From: Sphingomonas adhaesiva
Lineage (GTDB): Bacteria; Pseudomonadota; Alphaproteobacteria; Sphingomonadales; Sphingomonadaceae
Length of the DNA: 64,000 nucleotides
Assembly (NCBI RefSeq): GCF_036946125.1
Contig: NZ_JAQIJT010000002.1
Location: 2,168,001 to 2,232,000 of the forward strand
Direction of reading: 5' to 3'
The position numbers and the translations under genes are program-made. This document shows, in pieces, positions 35,296-44,630 of the stretch (position 1 is the stretch's first letter; each line of letters starts with the position of its first letter). A model generated the notes under the pieces. It was not told the origin of the DNA and searched no databases. It was given only the letters and a program-made list of their open reading frames with translations.

Positions 35296-36444
35296 ATGCT
35301 GAACGGTATCCGCGTGATCGAACTGGCCAGCTATATCGCCGGCCCCGGCGCCTGCGGGCTGCTCGCCGACTGGGGAGCGGAGGTCATCAAGGTGGAGGGG
35401 CCGGGCGGCGATCCGTTCCGCCACTTCTACGCCTCGGTCGGGCGCGACGATGCCGAGAATCGCGTGTTCGAGAACGACAATCGCTCCAAGCGCTCGATCG
35501 TCCTCGACCTGGCGCAGGAGGACGATGCGGAGGTGCTGCGCCGCCTCGTCGCCAGCGCCGACGTCTTCGTCACCAACACCCGCCCGCAGAGCCTCGAACG
35601 GCTGGGCCTGTCGTGGGAGGCGCTGCGCGCGATCAAGCCGGACCTGATCTTCGCCGGCTTCACCGGCTATGGCGCTACGGGACCGGAGGCGGATCAGCCC
35701 GGGTTCGACATCACCGCCTTCTGGGCGCGCTCGGGCCTGTGCACGCTCACCACCGTGAAGGGCGGCGACCCGGCGCAGCTGCGCACCGGCATCGGCGACC
35801 ATATGTCCGCCATGGGCCTCGCCGCGGGGATCATGGCCGCGCTGTACCACCGCGAGCGCACCGGCGAGGGGCAGAAGATCGAGACGTCGCTGCTGCGGAT
35901 GGGGGTCTATGCCGCCTCCTCCGAACATGCGGTGCAGCTCCAGATGGGCAAGCTCGCCTCCACCAAGCCGCGGCACGAGACGATCAACCCGCTCAACAAT
36001 TTCTTCCGCTCGTCGGACGGCCAGTGGTTCGTCGTGGTGCCGCGGCAGGGCGCCGACGATTTCCCCCGCTTCGCCCGTGCGATCGGCCGGCCCGAGCTGG
36101 TCGACGATCCCCGTTTCGATGGCGTCCGCGCACGTCGCACCAACGGCCCGGCGCTGGTCGACATCCTCGACGCGGGCTTCAACGCGATGACCTGGGACGC
36201 GGCGCGCGCGGCGCTTCGGCGCGAGAAGCTGATCTTCGGCCCGGTCCAGTCGGTGGCGCAGGCGACGCAGGATCCGCAAGCCGCCGCCGCGGGCTGCTAT
36301 ACCGAGGTCGCCGGCGCGGACGGCGCGCCGATGCGCCTGCCCGCGACCCCGATCGACTTCGGCGTGGCGCGGCGCCCCGCCCGCCCCGCACCCGCGCTCG
36401 ACGCCGATGGCGCGGCGATCCGCGCCGAACTGGGCCTGGCGTGA
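35296..36444 (+). CDS. Family III CoA-transferase (CaiB/BaiF)
   Basis: CoA-transferase of 382 residues that moves CoA between carboxylic acids. The N-terminus (IELASYIAGPGACGLLADWGAEVIKVE) and NRSKRSIVLDL are family hallmarks. FAGFTGYGATGP and PGFDITAFWARSG cover the active-site Asp region, and GLYRxER-like ALYHRERTGEGQKIE follows. GGGAGGG precedes ATG 35296. The gene is followed after 4 bp by a TetR regulator, suggesting control of an acyl-CoA catabolic step. The acid substrate is unknown; alpha-methylacyl-CoA racemase activity belongs to the same family. Confidence 0.9.
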   Translation: MLNGIRVIELASYIAGPGACGLLADWGAEVIKVEGPGGDPFRHFYASVGRDDAENRVFENDNRSKRSIVLDLAQEDDAEVLRRLVASADVFVTNTRPQSLERLGLSWEALRAIKPDLIFAGFTGYGATGPEADQPGFDITAFWARSGLCTLTTVKGGDPAQLRTGIGDHMSAMGLAAGIMAALYHRERTGEGQKIETSLLRMGVYAASSEHAVQLQMGKLASTKPRHETINPLNNFFRSSDGQWFVVVPRQGADDFPRFARAIGRPELVDDPRFDGVRARRTNGPALVDILDAGFNAMTWDAARAALRREKLIFGPVQSVAQATQDPQAAAAGCYTEVAGADGAPMRLPATPIDFGVARRPARPAPALDADGAAIRAELGLA

Positions 36445-36448
36445 GGCG

Positions 36449-37114
36449 GTGACGGCACCGCGCGCCCGGGCGACGGCGCCCGCCTCGCGAGGCGATACCG
36501 CCTCTCGCGAGCTGCTGCTGAAGGCCGCCGATGCGCTGATGACCGAAAGCGGCAGCGCCAACGCCTCGCTCCACGCGATCGCCCGGCGGGCGGGGGTCAC
36601 CGCCCCGCTCGCCACCTATCATTTCGGCAGCAAGCAGGGGCTGCTGCTCGCGCTGGTCGAGCGCGTGACGGGGCGGTCGCGGGGCCAGATGGCGGCGCTT
36701 CTGGCGCTCGACGTCGACGCGCGCACGCGCCTGCGCCTCCACATCACCGGGATCGTGCGCACCTATGCGCGGCATCCGTGGCTGCTGGCGCTGCTCAACC
36801 AGCTGCTGCGCGGCCCCGACGAGGCCGCCGCCGCGCGCGTGAAGGCGGAATTCGTCGCCCCGCTGATCGACACCCAGCGCCGCATCATCGAGGACGGCAT
36901 CGCCACCGGGCAGTTCCGCGCGGTCGACCCCGAGCAGCTCTACTTCATCATCATCGGCGCGTGCCAGTATCTGTTCTCGGCCCGTGCCACCATCGGCGCG
37001 GCGATGGGCGACCGCCCCGCCCAGCCGGCCTTCGCCCGCTCCTTCGCCGGTACGGTGGCGGACATCGTCATGGGCGGATTGAATGCGTCCGATCGCGACT
37101 TGGAAAGGGAATAG
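36449..37114 (+). CDS. TetR/AcrR-family transcriptional regulator
   Basis: Repressor of about 221 residues. The N-terminal helix-turn-helix contains LHAIARRAGVTAPLATYHFGSKQGLLLALV, which ends in the usual YHFGSK turn (split here only for description). The C-terminal part is all-helical, with an IIIGACQYLFSARA stretch that likely forms the dimer/ligand domain. GTG 36449, 4 bp after the CoA-transferase stop, is the best start. It probably controls its own operon in response to an acyl-CoA or related ligand; this is inference. Confidence 0.85.
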   Translation: MTAPRARATAPASRGDTASRELLLKAADALMTESGSANASLHAIARRAGVTAPLATYHFGSKQGLLLALVERVTGRSRGQMAALLALDVDARTRLRLHITGIVRTYARHPWLLALLNQLLRGPDEAAAARVKAEFVAPLIDTQRRIIEDGIATGQFRAVDPEQLYFIIIGACQYLFSARATIGAAMGDRPAQPAFARSFAGTVADIVMGGLNASDRDLERE

Positions 37115-37147
37115 TAAGGCGTCGTCTGATACACGCCGCGCAATTAT

Positions 37148-39271
37148 ATGCTGCCCCGGTCGATCACCTTCCGAGTCCTCGCTGCCTTCACGGCGGTGTT
37201 CGTGCTCGCATTGGTGCTGCTCTCGGGCGGCGTCCTGACCGTCGACGATGTCCGCGCGGAGAACGATCGCGTCCAGCAGCTGAGCCGGATGCTGGCCGCC
37301 GAGGAGGAACACGATCAGGTCCAGCAGGTGCTCCGCCTGGGGCTGGGCGAGGTCACGCGGATCGCCGAGCGCGGGCAGCCGGTACCGGCGGCGGCGCGCG
37401 CCCGGACCGAGGATGCGCTGCGGCGGTTCGCGCAGGACCCCGGCGTGATGAGCGTGGAGGCGCTCGCGGCGCTGCACCGGCTCGACCATGACCGCCTTAC
37501 CGACGGCGGCGAGCCGCTCGCCCGCGCGGTGCGGACGGCGATGACCGAGCGTCGCGCCGCGGCCGCGCGCTTCGCCGCGATCGGCGGCGACCTGCTGCGC
37601 ACCGCGCTCACCGATCCCGCCGGCATCAAGCCGCGCATGCCCGGCTTCCTCGCCGGGCTGAAGCGGCTGGAACATGCGCGAAGCGAGCTGCGGCTGCGGC
37701 TGGTGCGCGGGATCGACGTCGAGGTGTCGCACAACGCGCGCAAGATGCAGCGCAGCATCGACCGCGTGCTGCTGGGCGGCGCGGTCCTGCTGCTCGTCAT
37801 CCTGCTGCTGGCGACGTGGCTGCGTCGCCGCGTCATCGTTCCCATCGCCGAGATCGCCGACCGCCTGCGCCAGTTCAACGCCGGGCAGGACGCGAGCGCC
37901 GTCGTGCCGGGGCTGGATCGCCGCGACGAGCTGGGCGAGCTGGCGCGGGGGCTCGCCGAATATCGCCACGCCATGGTCGAGCGGCGCGAGGCGGAGCGCC
38001 GCGTCGCGTTCCTGGCGCACCACGACATGCTGACCGGGCTGCCCAACCGCCTGATGTTCGAGGAGCGGCTGGCGCACGAGCTCGCCCGCTCCCGCCGCAC
38101 CGGCGAGCGGGTCGCGGTCTTCGCGATCGACCTCGACGAGTTCAAGGCGATCAACGACCGCTTCGGCCATGCCGGGGGCGACAGCGCGCTGAAGCGGGCC
38201 GCAAGCCTGTTGTCGAAGACCGTCCGCACCGACGATCTGGTCGCGCGGCTGGGCGGCGACGAATTCGCGATCATCCAGGTCGCGCGCGACCAGCCGCGCG
38301 CCGCGGAGGCGTTGCTGGCCCGGCTGTTCGACGCGCTGGCCCGCACGGCGCAGGATGAAATCGCGCTGCGCATGAGCGTGGGCGTCGCCGTCTCCGCCCC
38401 CGATCTGGCGTTCGAGGAGCTCTACAACCTGGCCGACATGGCGATGTACCGCGCTAAGTCGGAAGGGCGGAACACCGCGCGCTTCTTCGACGACGGGCTG
38501 AAAGAGGAGGTGCGGCTGCGCTGGCGGCTGGCGCACGATCTGGAGGGCGCGATCGAACGCGGCGAAATGTACCTGGCCTATCAGCCGATCGCCGATGCCG
38601 ACACGCTGCGGGTCGAGGGGTACGAGGCGCTGCTGCGCTGGTCGCATCCGGAGCTGGGCGAGATTTCGCCCGAGCTGTTCATCCCGCTGGCCGAATCGAG
38701 CGGCGGCATCGGCGCGATCGGGCTGTGGGTCGCGGACCGCGCGATGGCGACCGCGGCGCGCTGGAACCGCGGGCTGTCGCTGGCGCTCAACCTGTCCGCG
38801 ATCCAGTTCCGACACGACCGGCTCGCGCAGTCGCTGCTCGCGCTGGCCGATCGCCACGGCATCGCGCCGTCGCGGCTGGAGTTCGAGGTGACGGAGAGCG
38901 CCACCCTGCTCGGCGTCAACCGCGCCGCGGCGCTGACCGCGCTGCGCGCGTTGCAGGATGCGGGCGCGCGGGTCGTCATGGACGATTTCGGCACCGGCCA
39001 TTCCTCGCTCGGCAATCTGCGCGAATTCCGCTTCGACAAGCTCAAGATCGACCGCAGCTTCGTGATGTCGATGCTCGACCATGCGCCCTCGGCGTCGATC
39101 GTGCGCAGCATCATCGCGCTGGGGCACAGCCTGGGCGTGCCGGTCGTGGCGGAGGGGGTCGAGGGTCGGGAAGAACTGGCGGCGCTGCGCGCCAGCGGCT
39201 GCCACCAGGTGCAGGGCTATCTCATCGGCCACCCCGCCCGCATGGCGGAGGAACGCTGCACCGTGGCCTGA
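37148..39271 (+). CDS. Membrane GGDEF-EAL cyclic-di-GMP enzyme with HAMP domain
   Basis: Inner-membrane signalling protein of 707 residues. A first helix (about 6-28), a periplasmic sensor region (about 30-195) rich in helices, a second helix (about 203-220) and a HAMP linker precede a diguanylate cyclase domain with intact GGDEF at 369-373. A product-inhibition site RTDD lies five residues before it. The phosphodiesterase domain has EAL at 493-495, plus NLSAIQF, DDFGTGHSS and KIDRSF. Both activities may therefore be functional. The start ATG 37148 has no clear ribosome site. It is downstream of the TetR gene by 33 bp, but no functional link is visible. Confidence 0.92.
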   Translation: MLPRSITFRVLAAFTAVFVLALVLLSGGVLTVDDVRAENDRVQQLSRMLAAEEEHDQVQQVLRLGLGEVTRIAERGQPVPAAARARTEDALRRFAQDPGVMSVEALAALHRLDHDRLTDGGEPLARAVRTAMTERRAAAARFAAIGGDLLRTALTDPAGIKPRMPGFLAGLKRLEHARSELRLRLVRGIDVEVSHNARKMQRSIDRVLLGGAVLLLVILLLATWLRRRVIVPIAEIADRLRQFNAGQDASAVVPGLDRRDELGELARGLAEYRHAMVERREAERRVAFLAHHDMLTGLPNRLMFEERLAHELARSRRTGERVAVFAIDLDEFKAINDRFGHAGGDSALKRAASLLSKTVRTDDLVARLGGDEFAIIQVARDQPRAAEALLARLFDALARTAQDEIALRMSVGVAVSAPDLAFEELYNLADMAMYRAKSEGRNTARFFDDGLKEEVRLRWRLAHDLEGAIERGEMYLAYQPIADADTLRVEGYEALLRWSHPELGEISPELFIPLAESSGGIGAIGLWVADRAMATAARWNRGLSLALNLSAIQFRHDRLAQSLLALADRHGIAPSRLEFEVTESATLLGVNRAAALTALRALQDAGARVVMDDFGTGHSSLGNLREFRFDKLKIDRSFVMSMLDHAPSASIVRSIIALGHSLGVPVVAEGVEGREELAALRASGCHQVQGYLIGHPARMAEERCTVA

Positions 39272-39281
39272 GCCGGTTGTC

Positions 39282-39310
39282 GTCACCCCGGGGCCCGACC
39301 CCGGGGTGAC
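39282..39310. repeat. Single type-A palindrome between convergent genes
   Basis: GTCACCCCGG and its complement CCGGGGTGAC surround a few bases. It sits exactly between the convergent GGDEF-EAL and receptor genes, 10 bp after one stop and 6 bp from the other. It probably also serves as a bidirectional termination hairpin. Confidence 0.75.
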
Positions 39311-39316
39311 GATCCC

Positions 39317-42142
39317 TTACCGCTTCACCGTGAACGACACCCCGAACCGACGCCCGATCACGTCATACGATTGCGGGAAGGTGTTCGCGTCCGCCGAGTT
39401 GGTGAAGGCGAGCGGCGGCTGCCGGTCGAGCAAATTGTCGACGCCGACGATGAACCGCGCACGCTCGGTCACGTCGAACGACACCGCCAGATCCAGATAA
39501 TGCTGCGGCCCGATCCGCTCGACCAGATAGGTCGTGGCGGCATCGTCGCGCACCGCCCCCTCCGTCCGCCACGTCACGCGCAGCGACACGTCCTGCGCTC
39601 CCAGCGACGCATCCATGCGGTGGCGATAGCGCGGCAGCGCGCGGCGCACCTCCAGCCCGCAGGTGGCGCCGAACCGGCCGGCGCATTCCACCACCGGCGC
39701 GGTCGAGCCGTTCTGCTGCTTCTGGCTCAGCACGATCGTCCCGGCGTAGCTGAGGCCAGCGCGCAGGCCGCCGATGTCGAAGCCATAGTCGCCGGTCACG
39801 TCGACGCCGCGCGAGGTCAGCAGCGCGACGTTGATGTCGGAACTGTCGACCGAGGCCAGCTGCCCGTTGGCCTGCCGCCTGACCTGCTGGCAGAAGACGT
39901 TGTCGATGTCGCGCGCGACCACGAAGCAGGTGTCGAGCGTCGCCTGCGGCAGCACCGCGCCGACCGCATTGTCGATGCGGATGTCGTAATAATCGGCGGT
40001 CAGCGTCAGCCCGGGGATGAACCGCGGCGTCAGCACCGCGCCCGCGGTCCACGTCTTGCCCGTCTCCGGCCGGATCGTCGAGCGCCCGCCGAAGATGAAC
40101 AGCGCCCCCGTCAGATCCTGCACATAGCCGCCCGCGGGCGCGCCGCTGGCGGTGCAGGTCGCGACCGAGGCGCCCGACGCGACCGGGTTGGCGCACGGAT
40201 CGACGGCGCGACCCTGAAGCGGGATCGACGAGGTCGCGCCGAACAGCTCGCCGATATTGGGCGCGCGCACGACCCGCTGGTAGCTGCCGCGGAAGCGCAC
40301 GTCCGGGGTCGGCGACCAGTCGCCGCCCAGCTTCCACGCATCCACCGCGCCGCTGGTCGAATAGTCGGAGCGGCGATAGGCGCCCTCGACGTTCAGCCGG
40401 TGGAAGAACGCCACGTCCGCCAGCAGCGGCGCGCGCGCCTCGACGAACACGTCCTTCACGTCATAGCCGCCCGCGAAGTCGACGCGCGTGCCCTGGTTGA
40501 ACGTCTGCCCCGCGCGCGCGGTCGCGCCGTACGTGTTGCGCCCACGCTCGTCGCGATATTCGAAGCCCGCGACGACATCGATCGGCCCGCCCGGCAGCGT
40601 CAGGAAGCGGCCGCTGTCCGCCGACAGCGTGACGCCCGCGACCACCTGCTCGCGGCGGCGACCCTGCGCCACCGGCTCGTCGATATAGGCCGCCGCCGCC
40701 GCGCCGATCGCACCGGGGCCGAAGATATTGGCGGGCACGCAACCGTTAGACGCATCCGCGCACACCGCCGCGCCCGACGCGTCGACGGTCGCATTGCCCG
40801 CCTGCTGGAAGCGCGCGAGCACGCCCTCGCCATAGATCGGGCTCGATTCGTCGCTGCGCCCGTACTGGCCATAAGCGTCCCAGCGGATCCCCGCGACCGT
40901 GCCGCGCAGCCCCAGCTGCCCCTGCCACGTCTCGCGCGTCGTCTCCGTCACGCGGTCGCCCAGCTCGCCCAGCGAGCGGGTCACGGTCAGCAGCGCCGCG
41001 TCGGTGCCGGGCGCGGTGCCGGCCGCGTTCAGGTTGAACGCCGGCGCCAGGATCGTGCGCAGCTGCGGCGTCAGATACGGATTGTCGCGCCGGATCAGCA
41101 CGTTCGCCGCAACGGTCGCGGGCGGCAGCACGTCGCGCACCTTGCTGTTGCCGTACATGCCGCGCCCGTACAGCTCGACGCCGTCCGCCACGTCGTAATG
41201 GAAGAACAGGCTGGCGTTGTAGCGCCGCTGCGACAGCACCAGCGACTCGCGCCCGCTCAGCACGCTGCTGGTCGCGAGCGGCGACAGCGAGCCGTCGTCG
41301 TTATAGCCGAACGTGCTGCTCGCCGCCGCGCCGCCGATGCCGGACAGGTTGAAGACATTGGCCGAATCCGACCGGCGGAAGAACCCGCCCAGCGGGCGCG
41401 CGGTGGTGACGCCGGTGTCCGACCGCTCCGGCGCGGCGAAGCCGCGGTCGCGCTTGAACAGCGGGTCGCGCTCCGACCAGCCGAGATAGACCGCGACGTT
41501 GCCGCGACCGCCCAGGTCCTTGCCCCAGGTCAGGTTCGCGCCGCGCGACCCCGCATCGCCGCGCTCGGCGATATTGGAGACGATCTGCGCCTCCAGCCCG
41601 GTGAAGTTGCGCTTCGTCACGAAGTTGACGACGCCCGCCACCGCGTCGGAGCCATAGACCGCCGCCGCGCCGCCGGTGAGCACGTCGACCCGCTCGACCA
41701 GCGGCGCCGGGATGGAGTTGAGATCGACCGAGTTGCGGAAGCCGAACGGCGCGCCGCGCGTGCCGTCGATCAGCACCAGCGTCCGGTTCTGCCCCAGCCC
41801 GCGCAGATCCGCCGTCGCCGCACCGCGCGAGTCCGCCCCGTTGGACGACGCGCCGAAGCTGCCGACGAACTGCGGCAGGCGGTTGAGCACGCTCTCGACG
41901 TTCAGCGCACGGTCCAGCGCGATCGCCTCCGCATCGACCGAGGCGACCGGGCTCACCGCGGTCACGCCGGGGCGCGTGATCCGCGTGCCGGTGACCAGAA
42001 TGTCCTGACCGTCGGCGCCCTCCGCCGCCCCATCGACCGCGGTGGCGCCGGGCGCGGGAGTGACCTGCGCCACCGCGCCGCCGCCCGCCACCAGCGCGAT
42101 CAGCGCGCTACCCAGCAGAAGCCCGTCGAATGTCCGTGCCAT
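39317..42142 (-). CDS. TonB-dependent receptor, linked to an MFS sugar porter
   Basis: Outer-membrane receptor of 941 residues. A signal peptide ends GGAVAQ, followed by DILVTGTRITRPGV, a plug domain (RVDVLTGGAAAVYGSDAVAG, NFVTKRNFTG) and a barrel ending GRRFGVSFTVKR. ATG 42142 was chosen over an upstream TTG because the signal peptide starts there. It lies downstream of an MFS sugar porter on the same strand. A 325-bp gap holding a composite palindromic element separates them. The ligand may be a sugar, by context only. Confidence 0.92.
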   Translation of the reverse strand: MARTFDGLLLGSALIALVAGGGAVAQVTPAPGATAVDGAAEGADGQDILVTGTRITRPGVTAVSPVASVDAEAIALDRALNVESVLNRLPQFVGSFGASSNGADSRGAATADLRGLGQNRTLVLIDGTRGAPFGFRNSVDLNSIPAPLVERVDVLTGGAAAVYGSDAVAGVVNFVTKRNFTGLEAQIVSNIAERGDAGSRGANLTWGKDLGGRGNVAVYLGWSERDPLFKRDRGFAAPERSDTGVTTARPLGGFFRRSDSANVFNLSGIGGAAASSTFGYNDDGSLSPLATSSVLSGRESLVLSQRRYNASLFFHYDVADGVELYGRGMYGNSKVRDVLPPATVAANVLIRRDNPYLTPQLRTILAPAFNLNAAGTAPGTDAALLTVTRSLGELGDRVTETTRETWQGQLGLRGTVAGIRWDAYGQYGRSDESSPIYGEGVLARFQQAGNATVDASGAAVCADASNGCVPANIFGPGAIGAAAAAYIDEPVAQGRRREQVVAGVTLSADSGRFLTLPGGPIDVVAGFEYRDERGRNTYGATARAGQTFNQGTRVDFAGGYDVKDVFVEARAPLLADVAFFHRLNVEGAYRRSDYSTSGAVDAWKLGGDWSPTPDVRFRGSYQRVVRAPNIGELFGATSSIPLQGRAVDPCANPVASGASVATCTASGAPAGGYVQDLTGALFIFGGRSTIRPETGKTWTAGAVLTPRFIPGLTLTADYYDIRIDNAVGAVLPQATLDTCFVVARDIDNVFCQQVRRQANGQLASVDSSDINVALLTSRGVDVTGDYGFDIGGLRAGLSYAGTIVLSQKQQNGSTAPVVECAGRFGATCGLEVRRALPRYRHRMDASLGAQDVSLRVTWRTEGAVRDDAATTYLVERIGPQHYLDLAVSFDVTERARFIVGVDNLLDRQPPLAFTNSADANTFPQSYDVIGRRFGVSFTVKR

Positions 42143-42238
42143 GTCCCCGCGCCCCTTCAACTGGTATTATTGTCGTTGCTACCTGTTGCAGACGACACGG
42201 GAATTGGTCTGTTTTGTCAAGAGGGGGTCCATTGCAGA

Positions 42239-42443
42239 CGTCACCCCGGCCTTGAGCGGGACCTTTGCAAAAGGCTACACCGTGCTCCTGCGAAGGCAGG
42301 AGCCCGGAGTTGCAGGTCCCATAAGGCGTTGTTCTGCCTGGCCCTGGGCTCCTGCCTGCGCAGGAGCACGGCGTGGGCTGGGTGCCGTTGCACCTGTTTT
42401 GCAAAGGTCCCGCCTTGAGCCGGAGTCAAGCCCGGGGCGACGA
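42239..42443. repeat. Composite REPIN-like element (type C inside type A), copy 2
   Basis: Type-A halves (GTCACCCCGGCCTTGAGCGG at the left, CAAGCCCGGGGCGACG at the right) flank a type-C unit. Its outer arms, GGGACCTTTGCAAAA (42258-42272) and TTTTGCAAAGGTCCC (42397-42411), are perfectly complementary. The inner CGTGCTCCTGCG arms are nearly so. This fills most of the 325-bp gap between the MFS and receptor genes; I see no gene or other motif in the rest. Confidence 0.85.
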
Positions 42444-42467
42444 GGAAACCCAGCCTCGCACGCTGCC

Positions 42468-43835
42468 TCAATTCACCCGCGCGCCCATGTCCTCCAGCGC
42501 GACGCCGTTCGTCTCCGGCATGAAACGTCGCACCCATACCAGCTGCGCCAGCATCATCGCGCCGAAGAAGAAGAACACGAACCCGCCCAGCGCCCCCGCG
42601 ACCACCGGGAACAGCCAGGTGATCGCCGCCGCCATCACCCAGTGGGTGGTCGATCCCAGCGCCTGCCCCTTGCCGCGCACTTCGCTGGGGAACACCTCCG
42701 ACAGGAATACCCAGATCACCGCCCCCTGGCTGACCGCGAAGGCGGCGATGAACCCCATCAGCCCCAGCAGCACCAGCGTCCCGTCCGGCCGCGCCGCCTC
42801 CAGCTGGATACCGACCAGGATCAGCGCGGCGGCGCACGCGACCGAGCCGACGTACAGCAGCGGCTTGCGCCCGAAGCGGTCGATCAGGAACAGCGCCAGC
42901 ACGGTGAAGGCCAGGTTGGTGCCGCCCACCGCGACCGACTGAAGCAGCGCGCTGTCCGCCCCGGCCCCGCCCAGCGCGAAGATGCGCGGCGCGTAATAGA
43001 GCAGCGCGTTGATCCCCGACAGCTGGTTGAACATCGCGATCGCGATCGCGCAGCCGACCGGGGTGGCGTAGCGGCGCTGGAACAGCCGCGGCGCCGCCTC
43101 CGCCGCGCCGTCCCGCGCGCGGGCGTCCTGCATCCGCGCCAGTTCCGCCTCTGGCGCGGCGAAGCCCAGCCGCCGCATCACCGCCAGCGCCTGCGCCTCG
43201 CGACCGTTCACCGCATACCAGCGCGGCGTGTCGGGCAGCGCCAGCGTCACCGCCAGGAAGATCGCGGAGGGGACCGCGACGATCCCCAGCATCCAGCGCC
43301 ACGAATCGTCGCCCGGCACGACCTGCGCGATCACATAATTGGACGCGAAGGCGATCAGGATGCCCAGCACGATGTTCAGCTGGTTCAGCGCCACCAGCCG
43401 CCCGCGGAACCTCGCGGGCGATACCTCCGCGATATAGACCGGCGTCACCACCGATGCGGCGCCGATCGCCAGCCCGCCCAGGAAGCGGAACGCCAGCAGC
43501 ATCGCCCAATTCCCCGCCAGCGCCGCCCCCAGCGACGACACGACATAGGCGATCGCCACCACCAGCAGCATCGGCTTGCGCCCGTAGCGGTCGGCCGGCG
43601 CGCCCGCGATCAGCGACCCGATGACGGTGCCGATCAGCGCGGAGGCGACGGTGAACCCCAGCGCCCCGTCGCTGAGCGCGAAGCGGGCCTGCAACGCCGC
43701 GGTGGTGCCGGAAATGACCGCCGTATCGAATCCGAACAGCAGGCCGCCGAGCGCCGCGCCCAGCGCGCTGACCACGATGGCGGCGGTAACGCGGGCCTCA
43801 TCATCGCGCGGCGGCGACAATACGGTCGGGGTCAT
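42468..43835 (-). CDS. MFS sugar porter (sugar:proton symporter)
   Basis: Sugar transporter of 455 residues with 12 predicted helices. Signatures are GGLLFGFDTAVISG in helix 1, DRYGRKP, RFLGGLAIGAASVVTPVYIAEVSP before helix 5, QLSGINALLYYAP in helix 7, DRFGRKPLLYVG and VFLSEVFPSEVRGKGQ. These are the classic xylose/glucose/arabinose porter motifs. ATG 43835 opens the cytoplasmic N-terminus; an upstream in-frame ATG is less likely. It precedes the TonB-dependent receptor on the same strand, making an outer- plus inner-membrane uptake pair. Exact sugar is unknown. Confidence 0.92.
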   Translation of the reverse strand: MTPTVLSPPRDDEARVTAAIVVSALGAALGGLLFGFDTAVISGTTAALQARFALSDGALGFTVASALIGTVIGSLIAGAPADRYGRKPMLLVVAIAYVVSSLGAALAGNWAMLLAFRFLGGLAIGAASVVTPVYIAEVSPARFRGRLVALNQLNIVLGILIAFASNYVIAQVVPGDDSWRWMLGIVAVPSAIFLAVTLALPDTPRWYAVNGREAQALAVMRRLGFAAPEAELARMQDARARDGAAEAAPRLFQRRYATPVGCAIAIAMFNQLSGINALLYYAPRIFALGGAGADSALLQSVAVGGTNLAFTVLALFLIDRFGRKPLLYVGSVACAAALILVGIQLEAARPDGTLVLLGLMGFIAAFAVSQGAVIWVFLSEVFPSEVRGKGQALGSTTHWVMAAAITWLFPVVAGALGGFVFFFFGAMMLAQLVWVRRFMPETNGVALEDMGARVN

Positions 43836-43931
43836 GGCAGTCTCCGCTGATCCGCCCCCGGACGGGAGCGTGTGCGGGCCCGTTACGCGATGCCGCGGCG
43901 GCACTCAATCGGCGCCTCCACGTCCCCCCCC

Positions 43932-44561
43932 TCAATACAGGTTCGTCGCGGCGTCATGCTCCAGCGCGGCGTCGATCGTCTCCGCCGCGACCGCCAGGCG
44001 GAACTGGTCGCGCGCGATCTGCCCCAGCGTCGGAAAGTCGCCGCGCGCCCGGTGCCGCTGCGGGTCCCACAAAGCCGAGCGCCGCAACGCCTTGGAGCAA
44101 TGGAAATAGACCTCGCGCGTCTCGACCACGACGACGCTGCGGGGCGCCTTCCCTTCGTGCGCGAACCGCTCCATCAGCCCGGGCGCGAGCGTGACATGCG
44201 CCACGCCGTTGATCCGCATCATGTCGTCGATCCCGGGCAGGAAGAACAGCATCCCCACCGCCGGATCGGCCACGATGTTGACCAGCGTATCGAGCCGGTT
44301 GTTGCCCGGACGATCCGCGAAGGCGATGTGGCGGTCGTCCAGCGGCTGCACGGCGCCCGGCTCCCCGCCGCGCGGCGACACGTCCGCGCTGCCGTCCCCC
44401 CGCTGCGACCCGATGCAGAAGAAGGGCGACAGCTCCAGGAACCGCCGGCTGTGGCGGTCGAGCTGCGGGAACGCCTTCGCCTTCACCCCGGCGGATGCCT
44501 CGCCATAGACCGCGCGCAACGCCGCCTCGCTGGTCAGCCGATACGGATCCTCGCCGCTCAT
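43932..44561 (-). CDS. PPOX-class FMN-dependent protein (DR_2398-like)
   Basis: Flavin-binding split-barrel protein of 209 residues related to pyridoxamine 5'-phosphate oxidases. The QLDRHSRRFLELSPFFCIGS start of the barrel, DVSPRGGEPG and FADRPGNNRLDTLVNI are typical of the 'PPOX class, DR_2398 family'. Activity is unknown; cofactor (FMN or F420) binding is inferred from the family. Its ribosome site AGGAGG lies within a 16-bp inverted repeat (44565-44605), so translation may be controlled. It follows the BaiN-like gene on the same strand after 69 bp. Confidence 0.85.
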   Translation of the reverse strand: MSGEDPYRLTSEAALRAVYGEASAGVKAKAFPQLDRHSRRFLELSPFFCIGSQRGDGSADVSPRGGEPGAVQPLDDRHIAFADRPGNNRLDTLVNIVADPAVGMLFFLPGIDDMMRINGVAHVTLAPGLMERFAHEGKAPRSVVVVETREVYFHCSKALRRSALWDPQRHRARGDFPTLGQIARDQFRLAVAAETIDAALEHDAATNLY

Positions 44562-44564
44562 CCA

Positions 44565-44605
44565 CGCCTCCTCATGCTATCCGCTCGCAATAGCATGAGG
44601 AGGCG
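44565..44605 (-). promoter_or_regulatory. 16-bp perfect stem enclosing the PPOX ribosome site
   Basis: CGCCTCCTCATGCTAT (44565-44580) is perfectly complementary to 44590-44605 across a 9-base loop. In the minus-strand mRNA the 3' arm contains AGGAGG, five bases from the PPOX AUG, so the stem would hide the ribosome-binding site. Alternatively it is a protein operator. A 12-bp direct repeat GTCCGCCGCTAT (44605-44616, 44623-44634) lies just upstream and runs into the preceding stop codon. There is no T tract, so it is a poor intrinsic terminator. Confidence 0.65.
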
Positions 44606-44630
44606 TCCGCCGCTATGAATCTGTCCGCCG

